Source: Cyanobacteria bacterium SZAS-4
GTDB lineage: Bacteria > Cyanobacteriota > Vampirovibrionia > Obscuribacterales > Obscuribacteraceae
Reading direction: 5' to 3'
DNA: 64,000 nt
NCBI GenBank assembly: GCA_018266255.1
Contig: JAFEAT010000003.1
Location: 186,001-250,000 of the forward strand
A program made the translations under genes and the position numbers. The stretch's first letter is position 1, and each line of letters starts with the position of its first letter. The notes below the pieces were generated by a model. That model was not told where the DNA came from, did not search any database, and was given only the letters and a program-made list of their open reading frames with translations. Of the stretch, positions 27,108 to 34,313 are shown one piece after another.

Positions 27108-27143
27108 AAAAAAAAGACCAAATAGTTACTTAGAACTATTTGG
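27108..27143 (-). terminator. Intrinsic terminator overlapping a precursor stop codon
   Basis: A perfect 10-bp stem (27118-27127 CCAAATAGTT with 27134-27143 AACTATTTGG, 6-nt loop). On the minus strand it is followed directly by TCTTTTTTTT (27117-27108). The stop codon of the Cys-repeat precursor (27136-27138) lies inside the promoter-proximal arm. It separates the precursor from the MNIO gene, so it probably sets a high precursor to enzyme ratio by partial read-through. Confidence 0.85.
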
Positions 27144-27447
27144 TTTCTTCTGATTTGGTTTCAGTCTTAGTTTCTGTGGACTTATCGCCCTTCTTTTCTT
27201 TCTTGGTGGTCTTTGTTTCTTTCTTCTTTGTTTCTTTGGTCTTGCATGAGGCATCTTTGCCCTTGCATGAAGCATCTTTGCCCTTGCAAGCGCCTTCTTT
27301 GCCCTTTTCAGTAGCTTCTTTCTTTGTTTCAGTTACTGTTGTTGACTTTTCAGTCTTTGACTTTTCAGCGTCAGCTGCGAAAGCTTGTCCGCCCATTGTC
27401 AAACCAAGTACTGCAACTAAAGCTGCTGCCAATTGAGTCTTCTGCAT
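27136..27447 (-). CDS. Candidate MNIO precursor peptide with three spaced cysteines
   Basis: A 103-residue secreted peptide. Residues 1-24 are a clean signal peptide (QLAAALVAVLGLTMGGQAFA). The rest is Lys/Glu/Thr-rich and disordered, except for a core with cysteines C54, C61 and C68 at an exact seven-residue period (EGACKGKDASC, then KGKDASCK). Bufferin-type precursors are likewise exported, Lys-rich and carry several cysteines in short Gly/Lys-containing repeats. RBS TAGGAGGA stands seven bases before the ATG. It sits 71 bp upstream of the MNIO gene on the same strand. No homologue is recognised by eye. The assignment rests on leader, cysteines and position. Confidence 0.75.
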   Translation of the reverse strand: MQKTQLAAALVAVLGLTMGGQAFAADAEKSKTEKSTTVTETKKEATEKGKEGACKGKDASCKGKDASCKTKETKKKETKTTKKEKKGDKSTETKTETKSEETK

Positions 27448-27623
27448 TGTAGTCCTCCTACACTTTAAACAAGCACCTAATGGAAACTATCCACAAGGGC
27501 ACTAGCGGACCATCCTATGACACTCTGATTAAGGCTCATCCGCCAATCTGTAATAACTATGTAAAAACTGAAATAAACAAAGGTAGAGTTCCTTCTCGGA
27601 CCTCAACATTACTTAAACAACGC

Positions 27624-27932
27624 TCACTTGGAAGTGCTGGCGGGCTTTTTCGTTTCAGTTTTTTTGGTTTCCGTTTTTTTCGTTTCGGTCTTTTTCACTT
27701 CGGACTTGGTTTCTTTTCCTGCTTTCTCCTTTGCGGCTGCTGCACCTTTTTCGTCAACGCCGCACGCGCCCTTACCACAAGCCATTTCGCCGGATTTCTT
27801 CGCGCCTTCCTTTTCGGCAACTAGAAATGGCTTTTCTGAATTGCTAATCGGAGTGGCGTTTGCGATGGCCGTACTTGACAGACCAAGCACTGCAAGAAGT
27901 GCAGTCAGTTCAGTTTTCGAGAGTCGTTGCAT
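27624..27932 (-). CDS. Second candidate MNIO precursor peptide (CGKGACG core)
   Basis: A 102-residue secreted peptide with a signal peptide (residues 1-26, TALLAVLGLSSTAIANA). Two cysteines, C52 and C57, lie in the core GEMACGKGACGVDEKG, close to the E-x-x-C-G-x-G-x-C-G pattern of HvfA/BufA2-like peptides. The tail (from residue 70) is highly repetitive Lys/Thr/Glu with the unit KKTET three times, and there are no other cysteines. It is 176 bp upstream of the three-cysteine peptide on the same strand and shares its design: leader, charged linker, small Cys core, charged tail. It is therefore probably a paralogous substrate of the same enzyme. Confidence 0.72.
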   Translation of the reverse strand: MQRLSKTELTALLAVLGLSSTAIANATPISNSEKPFLVAEKEGAKKSGEMACGKGACGVDEKGAAAAKEKAGKETKSEVKKTETKKTETKKTETKKPASTSK

Positions 27933-28723
27933 TTGTATCTCCTACGGCGAAATATTATCAGACGAATTTTGCTTCGTCTTCTACCTTTATATAGATAAAC
28001 GTGTGAAAACCGTGTGGACCATTTGATCTCTTGATTTCCATATCGTGTCATCCGCAATATGGTATTCCACGTTCAGTGCTGGGCCCTGCGCGCAGCCACA
28101 ATTCTATTTCGATCGATGATTTCAAACCTGGTCATCGTATTGAAGAATTGTGCGGAAATATTTTGACGCTCGCAACATTCAACATTTGTCGATTTCAAAT
28201 TTCACACACTTCTAAGTGCATGGAGTTCTGTGTTCAGAAAGTTCCGTGTACAGAGTCTCGTTTGCACGAGTCTATGTATTCTTCAATGTTATTCAATCAC
28301 TGTGATCGCCGATTGCTATTTTGTCTCGATTGAGGCAAATTCCTCCTGGCATTACGCGTGGTGCCGGATTTTTTACGGTTGATTCGTCATTACTATCGTG
28401 TAGTAAAAGTGGCTCTGCATCTTATGTTTGAGAAGATGGAATTGAAGCTGTGGAGGTTCGATTGTGCTTTTCAATTTTTCACGGAACTGATCAGAATGAT
28501 TCATCTGGTTCGCAAACTTACTAGTGGATTTCAAATTGCATTTTCAGTCGCGAGTAAATTTTATGGCGGATGCAACAATCAGCTCAGCCGAAATTTCCGA
28601 TATTCGACTTTTTGCTTTATGATTTAGGCTTTCTTGTTCATGGTCGATTGAATTGTGAGCAAACGAAGTGCATCGATCAATTTTGCCAACTGCTCAACTT
28701 CTACAAAACAATATGGTCTATTG
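27933..28723. other. Long intergenic region between divergent genes
   Basis: Nearly 0.8 kb between the precursor peptide gene (minus) and the YqiA-like hydrolase (plus). Near the minus gene it has the AGACGAA/TTCGTCT dyad. The rest (about 28030-28650) is A+T-rich with several short frames on the plus strand, none with codon use, start signal or residue pattern that I can support as protein. No RNA gene was recognised. Confidence 0.5.
27960..27979 (-). promoter_or_regulatory. Candidate operator upstream of the precursor genes
   Basis: A 7-bp inverted repeat, AGACGAA (27960-27966) and TTCGTCT (27973-27979), stands just upstream, on the minus strand, of a TAATAT box (around 27953-27958) that could be a -10 element. 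It is about 28 bp before the ATG of the second precursor. A regulator binding here would block the whole locus. No regulator gene is adjacent. Confidence 0.35.
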
Positions 28724-29401
28724 GTGAATCAGTCCAAACTCTCGAAATCCACCAAAGTCTTGTATTTGCACGGTTTTGCGTCGGGACCGAGTTCGACTAA
28801 AGCGCAATATTTTGTCAAACGGTTGAATCGGATCAATATCGATGCCGTCGTACCAGATCTGAATCAACCAACTTTCACCGATATGACTTTGACGAGCCAA
28901 CTCAAAATTGCGCGTGATTGCCTCGAACAAGTTGGGCAAAATAGCAAGCTCGTAATTGTCGGTTCAAGTATGGGTGGATTGCTCGCAACTCTTCTGGCTC
29001 AATCGTTGATACCAATTCACGCGCTTGTATTGCTTGCACCGGGGTTTGGATTACCTCGCCGATGGACTCAAATGCTTGGCAGCGATGGACTGTCAGAATG
29101 GCAGCAAACTGGCTTCAGGGACGTATTTCACCATGGTCTGAATGAGAACGCCCAGTTGAAATACAACTTCATTGTCGACGCAGAGAAATATGCGACTGAT
29201 GGTCTAAAGGTGAATGTGCCGACAATTGTATTTCACGGAAAAGATGACGATACTGTTCCGATTGAAGAAAGTGTTGAGTTTCGAAAGCAAAATCCTCATA
29301 CCGTACAGTTGGAAATTTTGGATGATGACCACCAACTCATAAAGTCACTCGACGAGATTTGGACCAAGACCGAATTGTTTTTGGAACAGTTGCAAGAGTA
29401 A
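28724..29401 (+). CDS. Alpha/beta hydrolase, YqiA/UPF0227-like esterase
   Basis: About 225 residues from GTG 28724; GTG 28655 in the same frame would add 23 residues of unlikely Ser-rich sequence, so the start is uncertain. The fold is clear: VLYLHGFASGPSSTKAQYFV at the N-terminus (oxyanion HGF), nucleophile elbow VGSSMGGLLATLLAQ, acid in VFHGKDDDTVPIEESVEF and histidine in LDDDHQLIKSLDEI. The family includes short-chain esterases such as YqiA and related UPF0227 proteins. There is no leader, so it is cytoplasmic. It is convergent with the histone-like gene, sharing a bidirectional terminator. Confidence 0.87.
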   Translation: MNQSKLSKSTKVLYLHGFASGPSSTKAQYFVKRLNRINIDAVVPDLNQPTFTDMTLTSQLKIARDCLEQVGQNSKLVIVGSSMGGLLATLLAQSLIPIHALVLLAPGFGLPRRWTQMLGSDGLSEWQQTGFRDVFHHGLNENAQLKYNFIVDAEKYATDGLKVNVPTIVFHGKDDDTVPIEESVEFRKQNPHTVQLEILDDDHQLIKSLDEIWTKTELFLEQLQE

Positions 29402-29498
29402 ACTGATTTAGATCCAAGCTTATAACGCGAACTGGAAAACGAGCAGCAGTTCCGAAAACCTATGCCTGGCGGAAGTTTACAGACACCCATACAGAGCA

Positions 29499-29526
29499 AA
29501 AGCCCTGGTCGATTGACCAGGGCTTT
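29499..29526. terminator. Bidirectional intrinsic terminator
   Basis: A 12-bp perfect stem, AAAGCCCTGGTC (29499-29510) and GACCAGGGCTTT (29515-29526) with loop GATT. It lies between the convergent hydrolase (ends 29401) and histone-like gene (ends 29552). The A/T ends of the stem supply a short U-tract in each direction, and plus-strand TTTAATGCTTTT follows. Confidence 0.85.
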
Positions 29527-29551
29527 AATGCTTTTAGGTTTAGCTGAGAGC

Positions 29552-30211
29552 TTAACCTTCTGAGTCACCACCCATGCTTTCTCCGCCGTTGCTGGAGGCT
29601 GCCATGGCTTTGGATTTCTTAGCGCCGCCCTTACGGGTAGCTCTCTTCTTAGTTCCAGCTTTTTTAGCGGCTGGCTTTTTGGCTGCTGCCTTTTTAGGAG
29701 CTGCCTTTTTAGCAGTGGTCTTTTTGGCTGCTGCTTTCTTAGGAGCTGCTTTTTTAGCAGTTGTCTTTTTAGCAGTTGCTTTCTTCGCTCCAGCCTTCTT
29801 AGGGGCTGCTTTGCGGGCTGTAGCCTTCTTCGCTGGTTTTTTAGCGGCTGCTTTCTTAGGAGCGGCTTTTTTCGCAGTCGTCTTCTTTGCTACTGCCTTT
29901 TTTGCTCCCGCTTTTTTAGGGGCTGCTTTTTTAGCAGTTGTCTTTTTAGCGGTTGTTTTCTTGGCTCCAGCTTTTTTAGCGGCTGGTTTTTTAGCGGCTG
30001 TCTTTTTGGCTGCTTTTTTAGGAGCTGCTTTTTTGGCGGCTGGCTTTTTGGCTGCTGCTTTTTTAGGAGCTGCTTTTTTAGCTGCTGCTTTTCTAGGCTT
30101 TTTAGCGGCTTTCTTTGGCTTTGCGGCACCGGCTGAACCGGCTTCTTCTGCCATTGCTGCTGCTGGAGATACTCTCCGGCTGCCTTTTTTCTTCTTTGGT
30201 TTTGCTGCCAT
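29552..30211 (-). CDS. Lys/Ala-rich histone H1-like DNA-binding protein
   Basis: A 219-residue protein starting at ATG 30211, seven bases after GGGAGG; an earlier in-frame ATG at 30244 lacks such a site. After [13 protein letters not shown] and a 20-residue Ala/Ser/Glu segment, residues about 30-195 are continuous repeats of AAKK, APKKA, TTAKK and KKPAAKK. It has no hydrophobic core, no Cys and no aromatic residues. Such PAKKA/AAKK repeats are typical of eukaryotic H1 tails and of bacterial H1-like proteins (HctB, BpH1, AlgP). They bind DNA through charge and compact the nucleoid. The C-terminal end turns to Ser/Gly/Glu ([14 protein letters not shown]). The repeat number probably varies between strains. 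Confidence 0.88.
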   Translation of the reverse strand: MAAKPKKKKGSRRVSPAAAMAEEAGSAGAAKPKKAAKKPRKAAAKKAAPKKAAAKKPAAKKAAPKKAAKKTAAKKPAAKKAGAKKTTAKKTTAKKAAPKKAGAKKAVAKKTTAKKAAPKKAAAKKPAKKATARKAAPKKAGAKKATAKKTTAKKAAPKKAAAKKTTAKKAAPKKAAAKKPAAKKAGTKKRATRKGGAKKSKAMAASSNGGESMGGDSEG

Positions 30212-30995
30212 GTATTTTCCTCCCGAATGAGTTATGGCTGGCAAGGATTTTTTTCAATGGGCAAACTTGCTGATTGAATAAACCTTGATTGGCAACTGTT
30301 GGTTTGTCCTATGCCACCATTACTTTTTTTTGGTAAGAGCGAATTTTCACTCTAACGAATCACACCACACGCAAACTAGATTACCTTCAAATTACAAAAT
30401 CCGCAATATATAGATCACTTCGAATTTTCTCTTTTTGGTGCTTCGAACTATCTCGTCATAAGGTGGGTGATGTTGTAACTGGCTTGTTGAGCCAATTCTA
30501 AAAGGCACCGCCGTCGATATCGCTCATTTTGGTGCCAAAAAAATATTTTCAAAATATTTTTTCTGGGAGCTGATCTGTTTCGAAATTTGTGACATCGGAA
30601 CCAAATTTTCCCTTTTTGCACTCCAACCGATTGATGTCTGCGATTAAGTGGGCTCCTCATGATGCTGTCGAGCTAATTGCATTTTTCTCACACATTCCGA
30701 CTATTGATGCAACTTTACGTGTCATTTCTTTCGTCAAATTCACTCAATCGTGCGTCGATGCAATCGTCGATCTCACAAATCAAGACATGCAATGAAACTC
30801 GCTCTTGGTGCCGGTTTTATGACTATTAGCGATGAATTGTGCGTTCATTTCGACAAATGGGTCCAAAGGTATATACGCTCCAAAACATCAAGCAAAGTAA
30901 AGCAGGAGGTCTGAACCGAAATCGCCCCGTCACCATAATTGGTGCAGCGGTTTCCAAGGACTCAGTCATCGTTTGCGAGCTTTATGCAGGTTCGA
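30212..30995. other. Long intergenic region, upstream of the histone-like gene
   Basis: Nearly 0.8 kb between two minus-strand genes, A+T-rich. It contains a near-perfect AT palindrome AAAAATATTTTcAAAATATTTTT at about 30538-30561. A possible 40-codon plus-strand frame at 30792-30914 (MKLALGAGFMTISDELCVHF) has no recognisable ribosome-binding site or family. No gene is supported. It may carry a long 5' leader or decayed coding sequence. Confidence 0.5.
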
Positions 30996-31991
30996 CTATG
31001 TCGAGTGTCGTGCTCCGCCAACAAATCCAAAGGCAGATCGAAAACCTTCGTTCTGCAGCAACTTCAAATCGGAGAAATCGATAACGTCATGATCGATCAG
31101 TCGTTCGTATTCTCCTGGAAGCGTGCACGGAGACGGGTTTCTGCCTGGGTTGTCTGTACAGACAGCAATTGCTACTCCAGCTTCCTTGCAGCGAGTGAAC
31201 ACAGTTCGCAATTTTGAAAAATCATTCAGCACACCGGTCTGGCGATAACTCGTCGGGCAAACTTCCAGAGTGATCGAACGCTTTGCCAACTCTTTCAACA
31301 TGTCTGGGCGTTCCAGCGGAATGTGAATTCCATGGCCGATTCGATCGAGCACTGTGAAGTATTGTGGATGTACGTTATCAATTCCAGTTTCGCCAAGATG
31401 CGAAGTTGTTTTCAGACCAGCTGCTCTAGCCTTGGCCATGAGCGCCACCCAATCTTCCCAAAGTTGAGGATTGATTTCAGGTCCAGCCAGATCGACTCCG
31501 ACGACAGGACCGATGTTGTCGATTGCGCATTTCAAAATTGCTTCGTTCAGTGGTAAGGGCAAACGACGATCCAGGCACAAGATTTGTTTGACGATGATTG
31601 GATAGTCTGCAGGACGAACATTGGCCGTGATCACTTCCACGATTTCATTCATCTTGCCGAGTCGTATCGCTTCAGGTGCATCGTGATCGGTTCGGAAGTA
31701 AGGATTGTAACGCAGCTCTAAATATTGCAAGTTCTCGAAAGTGTAAGCGCCTCTGCACAATCTCAAACAAAAATAGGGAAGATGCTCGAGACTTTGAAGT
31801 TCTTCGACGAGCGTGTGTATTTTGACGAACTCTTCCAGCGACCTGCATGGTCGAGTAAACCAGTTGTAGAAACCTTCATAGTCCGGAAAGTAGTTCAGCA
31901 CACGATGGTCTTTGCGCTGCAAAAACTTGTAAATTATCCGGGGATGTAGCGCACCACCTAAATGTCGGTGCAGATCTGCATATAGAGCCAT
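30996..31991 (-). CDS. Adenosine deaminase family protein
   Basis: A 331-residue amidohydrolase of the adenosine/AMP deaminase family. Zinc ligands are present in DLHRHLGGAL (residues 6-15) and later TSHLGETGIDNVHP. The catalytic Glu is in the same HLGE motif, RIGHGIHI supplies the next His, and LEVCPTSYRQTGVLND and VAIAVCTDNPGRNPS the last Asp. The usual S(L/I)xTDDP is changed to VCTDNPG, with Asn in place of the second Asp, so the substrate may differ from adenosine. Aminofutalosine, S-adenosylhomocysteine or another 6-aminopurine are possible. The length is normal. There is no operon partner. Confidence 0.85.
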   Translation of the reverse strand: MALYADLHRHLGGALHPRIIYKFLQRKDHRVLNYFPDYEGFYNWFTRPCRSLEEFVKIHTLVEELQSLEHLPYFCLRLCRGAYTFENLQYLELRYNPYFRTDHDAPEAIRLGKMNEIVEVITANVRPADYPIIVKQILCLDRRLPLPLNEAILKCAIDNIGPVVGVDLAGPEINPQLWEDWVALMAKARAAGLKTTSHLGETGIDNVHPQYFTVLDRIGHGIHIPLERPDMLKELAKRSITLEVCPTSYRQTGVLNDFSKLRTVFTRCKEAGVAIAVCTDNPGRNPSPCTLPGEYERLIDHDVIDFSDLKLLQNEGFRSAFGFVGGARHST

Positions 31992-32119
31992 TTGTCGGGT
32001 TACCTTTCTTGCACTTCTTTTACCCAGTTCGCTGGAGTTTTAGATCACTCTGTTTTTGGGAATATTTATCGGGCTAGAGCCATACTATATATAAGAACGT
32101 TTCGAGAGAGATTATCAAA

Positions 32120-32758
32120 TTGCAATTCGCTAAGTTGATCCTAGCTGCGACGCTAGCTATGAGTAGTGTACCCGCTGTGTTTGCTCAGGGTGCTGACCCA
32201 GTTGTTCTTATGCAAACGACGAAAGGAAACATTGCCATCCGAGTTTACCGCTCTATGGCTCCGCGCACAGCTGCGAATTTTCTCGACCTGGTCAGCCGCG
32301 GTTTCTACAACGGACTAACATTCCATCGAATCGAGACCTGGTGTATTCAGGGCGGTGATCCAAACGGCAATGGCACTGGTGATTTTGTCGACCCACAAAC
32401 CGGGCAGACGCGTTATCTCAATTTAGAAGTGACCGGGGCGTTGCATCACAATGCTGCTGGTGTTGTAGCAATGGCTCGATCTCAAAATCCAAACTCAGCC
32501 AGCTGTCAGTTTTACATTACCAAGTCTGCTATGCGCCAATTAGATGGGCAATACGCAATTTTTGGTGGCGTCATTGATGGCATGAACGCTGTCTTCAATA
32601 TGGGCAGAGGCGACAGAATTATCTCGGCTCAAATAGTGGAAAATGGTGGCGGCGGTGCACGTCAATCAATGGCTCCCCAGCAAGGGTTTCAACAACAACG
32701 ACGCGGCAACGGAGCTTCTGCATCTAACGCAGGCACACCAACTGATAGCGGCTTCTAA
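32120..32758 (+). CDS. Secreted cyclophilin-type peptidyl-prolyl isomerase
   Basis: A 212-residue protein starting at TTG 32120 (purine run GAGAGAG before it). The signal peptide spans residues 1-22 (LILAATLAMSSVPAVFA). A cyclophilin domain follows: VVLMQTTKGNIAIRVYRSMA, NFLDLVSRGFYNGLTFHRIE, QGGDPNGNGTGDFVDPQ, the FxMA-type motif in GVVAMARSQNPNSASCQFYI, and LDGQYAIFGGVIDGMNAVFN. The active-site Arg in FHR and the Phe in QFYI are conserved. A catalytic His/Trp position carries a variation typical of bacterial short cyclophilins. The last 45 residues are Gln/Asn/Ser-rich. It acts in the periplasm on prolyl bonds. Confidence 0.93.
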   Translation: MQFAKLILAATLAMSSVPAVFAQGADPVVLMQTTKGNIAIRVYRSMAPRTAANFLDLVSRGFYNGLTFHRIETWCIQGGDPNGNGTGDFVDPQTGQTRYLNLEVTGALHHNAAGVVAMARSQNPNSASCQFYITKSAMRQLDGQYAIFGGVIDGMNAVFNMGRGDRIISAQIVENGGGGARQSMAPQQGFQQQRRGNGASASNAGTPTDSGF

Positions 32759-32953
32759 ATACAAATGCATATTCGTGATACCACTTTCAGTATCATCGAC
32801 TAAGCACTGCGAAAGCTGAATACAGGCGCAATTGTGACTGAGCTGATTCGCCTACATTTCATTGGTTTATGAAGCGGATTACACAGCGTCTTCACGCCCG
32901 AGTCAGTATAATGAACCTCGCATGCGGATGCGCAGTACTGTAAGGAGATGTTC

Positions 32954-33166
32954 ATGAAGAAGTCCTTGTTGCTAGTATTACTAGCCTCAACCACGCTTGC
33001 TAGCTCGATTCCAGCGTTTTCACAAGCAGCCCAGCCGGCAGCGAGCGACAACAAAATCAAAGCCGCTGGTAAGAAAATTGGCAACGGCATTATGTGGGGA
33101 CCAAAGAAAGTTGGCGAAGGCCTCAAGAAGATGGGCGCTGGCGCTAAGAAAATGGTCGGTAAATAA
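32954..33166 (+). CDS. Small secreted cationic peptide
   Basis: A 70-residue product. AAGGAG at 32941-32946 favours the ATG at 32954; another in-frame ATG is at 32948. A signal peptide takes about residues 1-23 (KSLLLVLLASTTLASSIPAFS). The mature part is about 45 residues, with some 13 Lys, only a couple of acidic residues and a regular K-x-x-G pattern (KAAGKKIGNGIMWGPKKVGE, then GLKKMGAGAKKMVGK) that would give an amphipathic, cationic helix. It has no cysteines. An intrinsic terminator follows, so it is monocistronic and well defined. It could be an antimicrobial-like or envelope-binding peptide. No family was recognised. Confidence 0.75.
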   Translation: MKKSLLLVLLASTTLASSIPAFSQAAQPAASDNKIKAAGKKIGNGIMWGPKKVGEGLKKMGAGAKKMVGK

Positions 33167-33190
33167 ACTTAGTTCATTTAATGGCTTATG

Positions 33191-33222
33191 TCCCGCAGTC
33201 TCAGTGATTGCGGGATTTTTCT
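33191..33222 (+). terminator. Intrinsic terminator after the cationic peptide gene
   Basis: Stem TCCCGCA (33191-33197) with TGCGGGA (33209-33215), 11-nt loop, followed by TTTTTCTTT on the plus strand. Confidence 0.85.
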
Positions 33223-33244
33223 TTGAAAAGTTTTGGAATCGGAT

Positions 33245-33826
33245 TTAGTCGAACTTGGCTTGAATTGTTAAAGCCTTCCGTAACATAGCCAGGTACTCAG
33301 CTTTGGAGATTAGTTGCGCGTTGAATGTACTCAAGTGCGATGTCATAAATTGAGAATCCAATAGGATGAATCCTCTTTCTTTTAAATGTTCGACTAAGAA
33401 GACCAGACAAACCTTCGAGGCATCTGTCACTTCGTGAAACATCGATTCTCCCATGAAAGCGCCACCCAGGCTGACTCCGTACAAACCTCCAGCAAGCTTT
33501 CCATCGTAGTATGCTTCGACTGAATGCGCGGCACCGAGGTGGTGGAGCTGTGTGTAGACGCGAAAGATGTCCTCGGTAATCCAGGTTGATTCTCGCGCCG
33601 CACACTTGCGCATAACGGCTTCCCATGCGGTATTGATCTTGATGTCAAATATTCCCTGGCGATATGTACGTGCCAGTCGTTTTGGAATGTGGAAGTCATA
33701 CAGGTCAATGACGCAGCGCGGATCGGGTGAATACCATTTGATCGGTCCGTCGTCATCACCCATTGGGAAGATGCCTGATGCATATGCACGGATTACTAAC
33801 TCAGGTGTAAACTCATCGCGTTTCAA
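33245..33826 (-). CDS. aat: Leucyl/phenylalanyl-tRNA-protein transferase
   Basis: A 193-residue Aat. It adds Leu or Phe from aminoacyl-tRNA to N-terminal Lys/Arg of proteins, marking them for ClpS/ClpAP. Signatures: AYASGIFPMGDDDGPIKWYS, then PDPRCVIDLYDFHIPKRLAR, and the catalytic region VEAYYDGKLAGGLYGVSLGG with AFMGESMFHEVTDASKVCLV and ILLDSQFMTSHL. It is the last gene of a minus-strand unit with thyA, folA and a cytochrome c (1 bp after the cytochrome stop). It is slightly shorter than the E. coli protein at the N-terminus. Confidence 0.96.
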   Translation of the reverse strand: MKRDEFTPELVIRAYASGIFPMGDDDGPIKWYSPDPRCVIDLYDFHIPKRLARTYRQGIFDIKINTAWEAVMRKCAARESTWITEDIFRVYTQLHHLGAAHSVEAYYDGKLAGGLYGVSLGGAFMGESMFHEVTDASKVCLVFLVEHLKERGFILLDSQFMTSHLSTFNAQLISKAEYLAMLRKALTIQAKFD

Positions 33827-33827
33827 T

Positions 33828-34313
33828 TTACTTGATCGGCGTCAGCGATCTTATATATAGGATTAGATCTTTCATCTGGCTTTCGCTAATTTGGTCTTTG
33901 CCGAAAGCCGGCATACCGTCTTCTGGAAAGCCTTTGCGGATTGTCTGTTCCAGAATTGCATCATCTTTGTATTTTCTGGTGAACGCTTCGCCTTTGATTG
34001 GTTTGTCAGGCATCATTGCATTGTTGCCACCAGCATGGCAACCTGCGCAATATGCTTTTCTGAATACTTTTTCGCCTCGCGCTTCCGCTGTTAGTGTCAC
34101 TGGCCCGGTTGATTTGGCAGTCGCAGATTCTGATTTTGGTCTAGACGCTATTTGAAATTCTTCTGGCTTAGCGTTGGGAACGATTTCTGCTTCTGCTGTC
34201 ACTTCTGATTGTGTGCCTGCAGTTGTTGTGACATTTTTACTGGCTGCGCCTTTCTCGCTGCATCCGCTAGCACATAGCGACACTGCGAAGATGGCTACGA
34301 GTGCCGTTTTCAC
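33828..34313 (-). CDS. Cytochrome c lipoprotein-like protein (monoheme)
   Basis: I start this at GTG 34313, whose GTGA overlaps the folA stop; upstream in-frame codons belong to the folA region in another frame. The 161-residue product has a leader MKTALVAIFAVSLCASGC with a lipobox-like ASGC, so it is probably anchored by lipidation. A 70-residue Thr/Glu/Ser-rich linker follows, then a class I cytochrome c domain: GEKVFRKAYCAGCHAGGNNA gives the CxxCH heme site, and the methionine ligand is likely in EDGMPAFGKDQIS. This resembles small cyanobacterial c6/cM-type carriers. The system II maturation genes ccsA/resB are at 41.7-44.1 kb. Confidence 0.85.
   Translation of the reverse strand: MKTALVAIFAVSLCASGCSEKGAASKNVTTTAGTQSEVTAEAEIVPNAKPEEFQIASRPKSESATAKSTGPVTLTAEARGEKVFRKAYCAGCHAGGNNAMMPDKPIKGEAFTRKYKDDAILEQTIRKGFPEDGMPAFGKDQISESQMKDLILYIRSLTPIK

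Noticed and set aside
28031..28627. Two plus-strand frames of 100 and 89 codons before the YqiA-like gene
   Set aside because: No ribosome-binding site, odd residue use (many Cys, His, Phe) and no family; they look like chance frames in A+T-rich DNA.
29574..30230. A 218-codon plus-strand frame opposite the histone-like gene
   Set aside because: It is the antisense of the AAKK repeats, giving AAFLAV repeats; the minus frame has the ribosome-binding site and a terminator.
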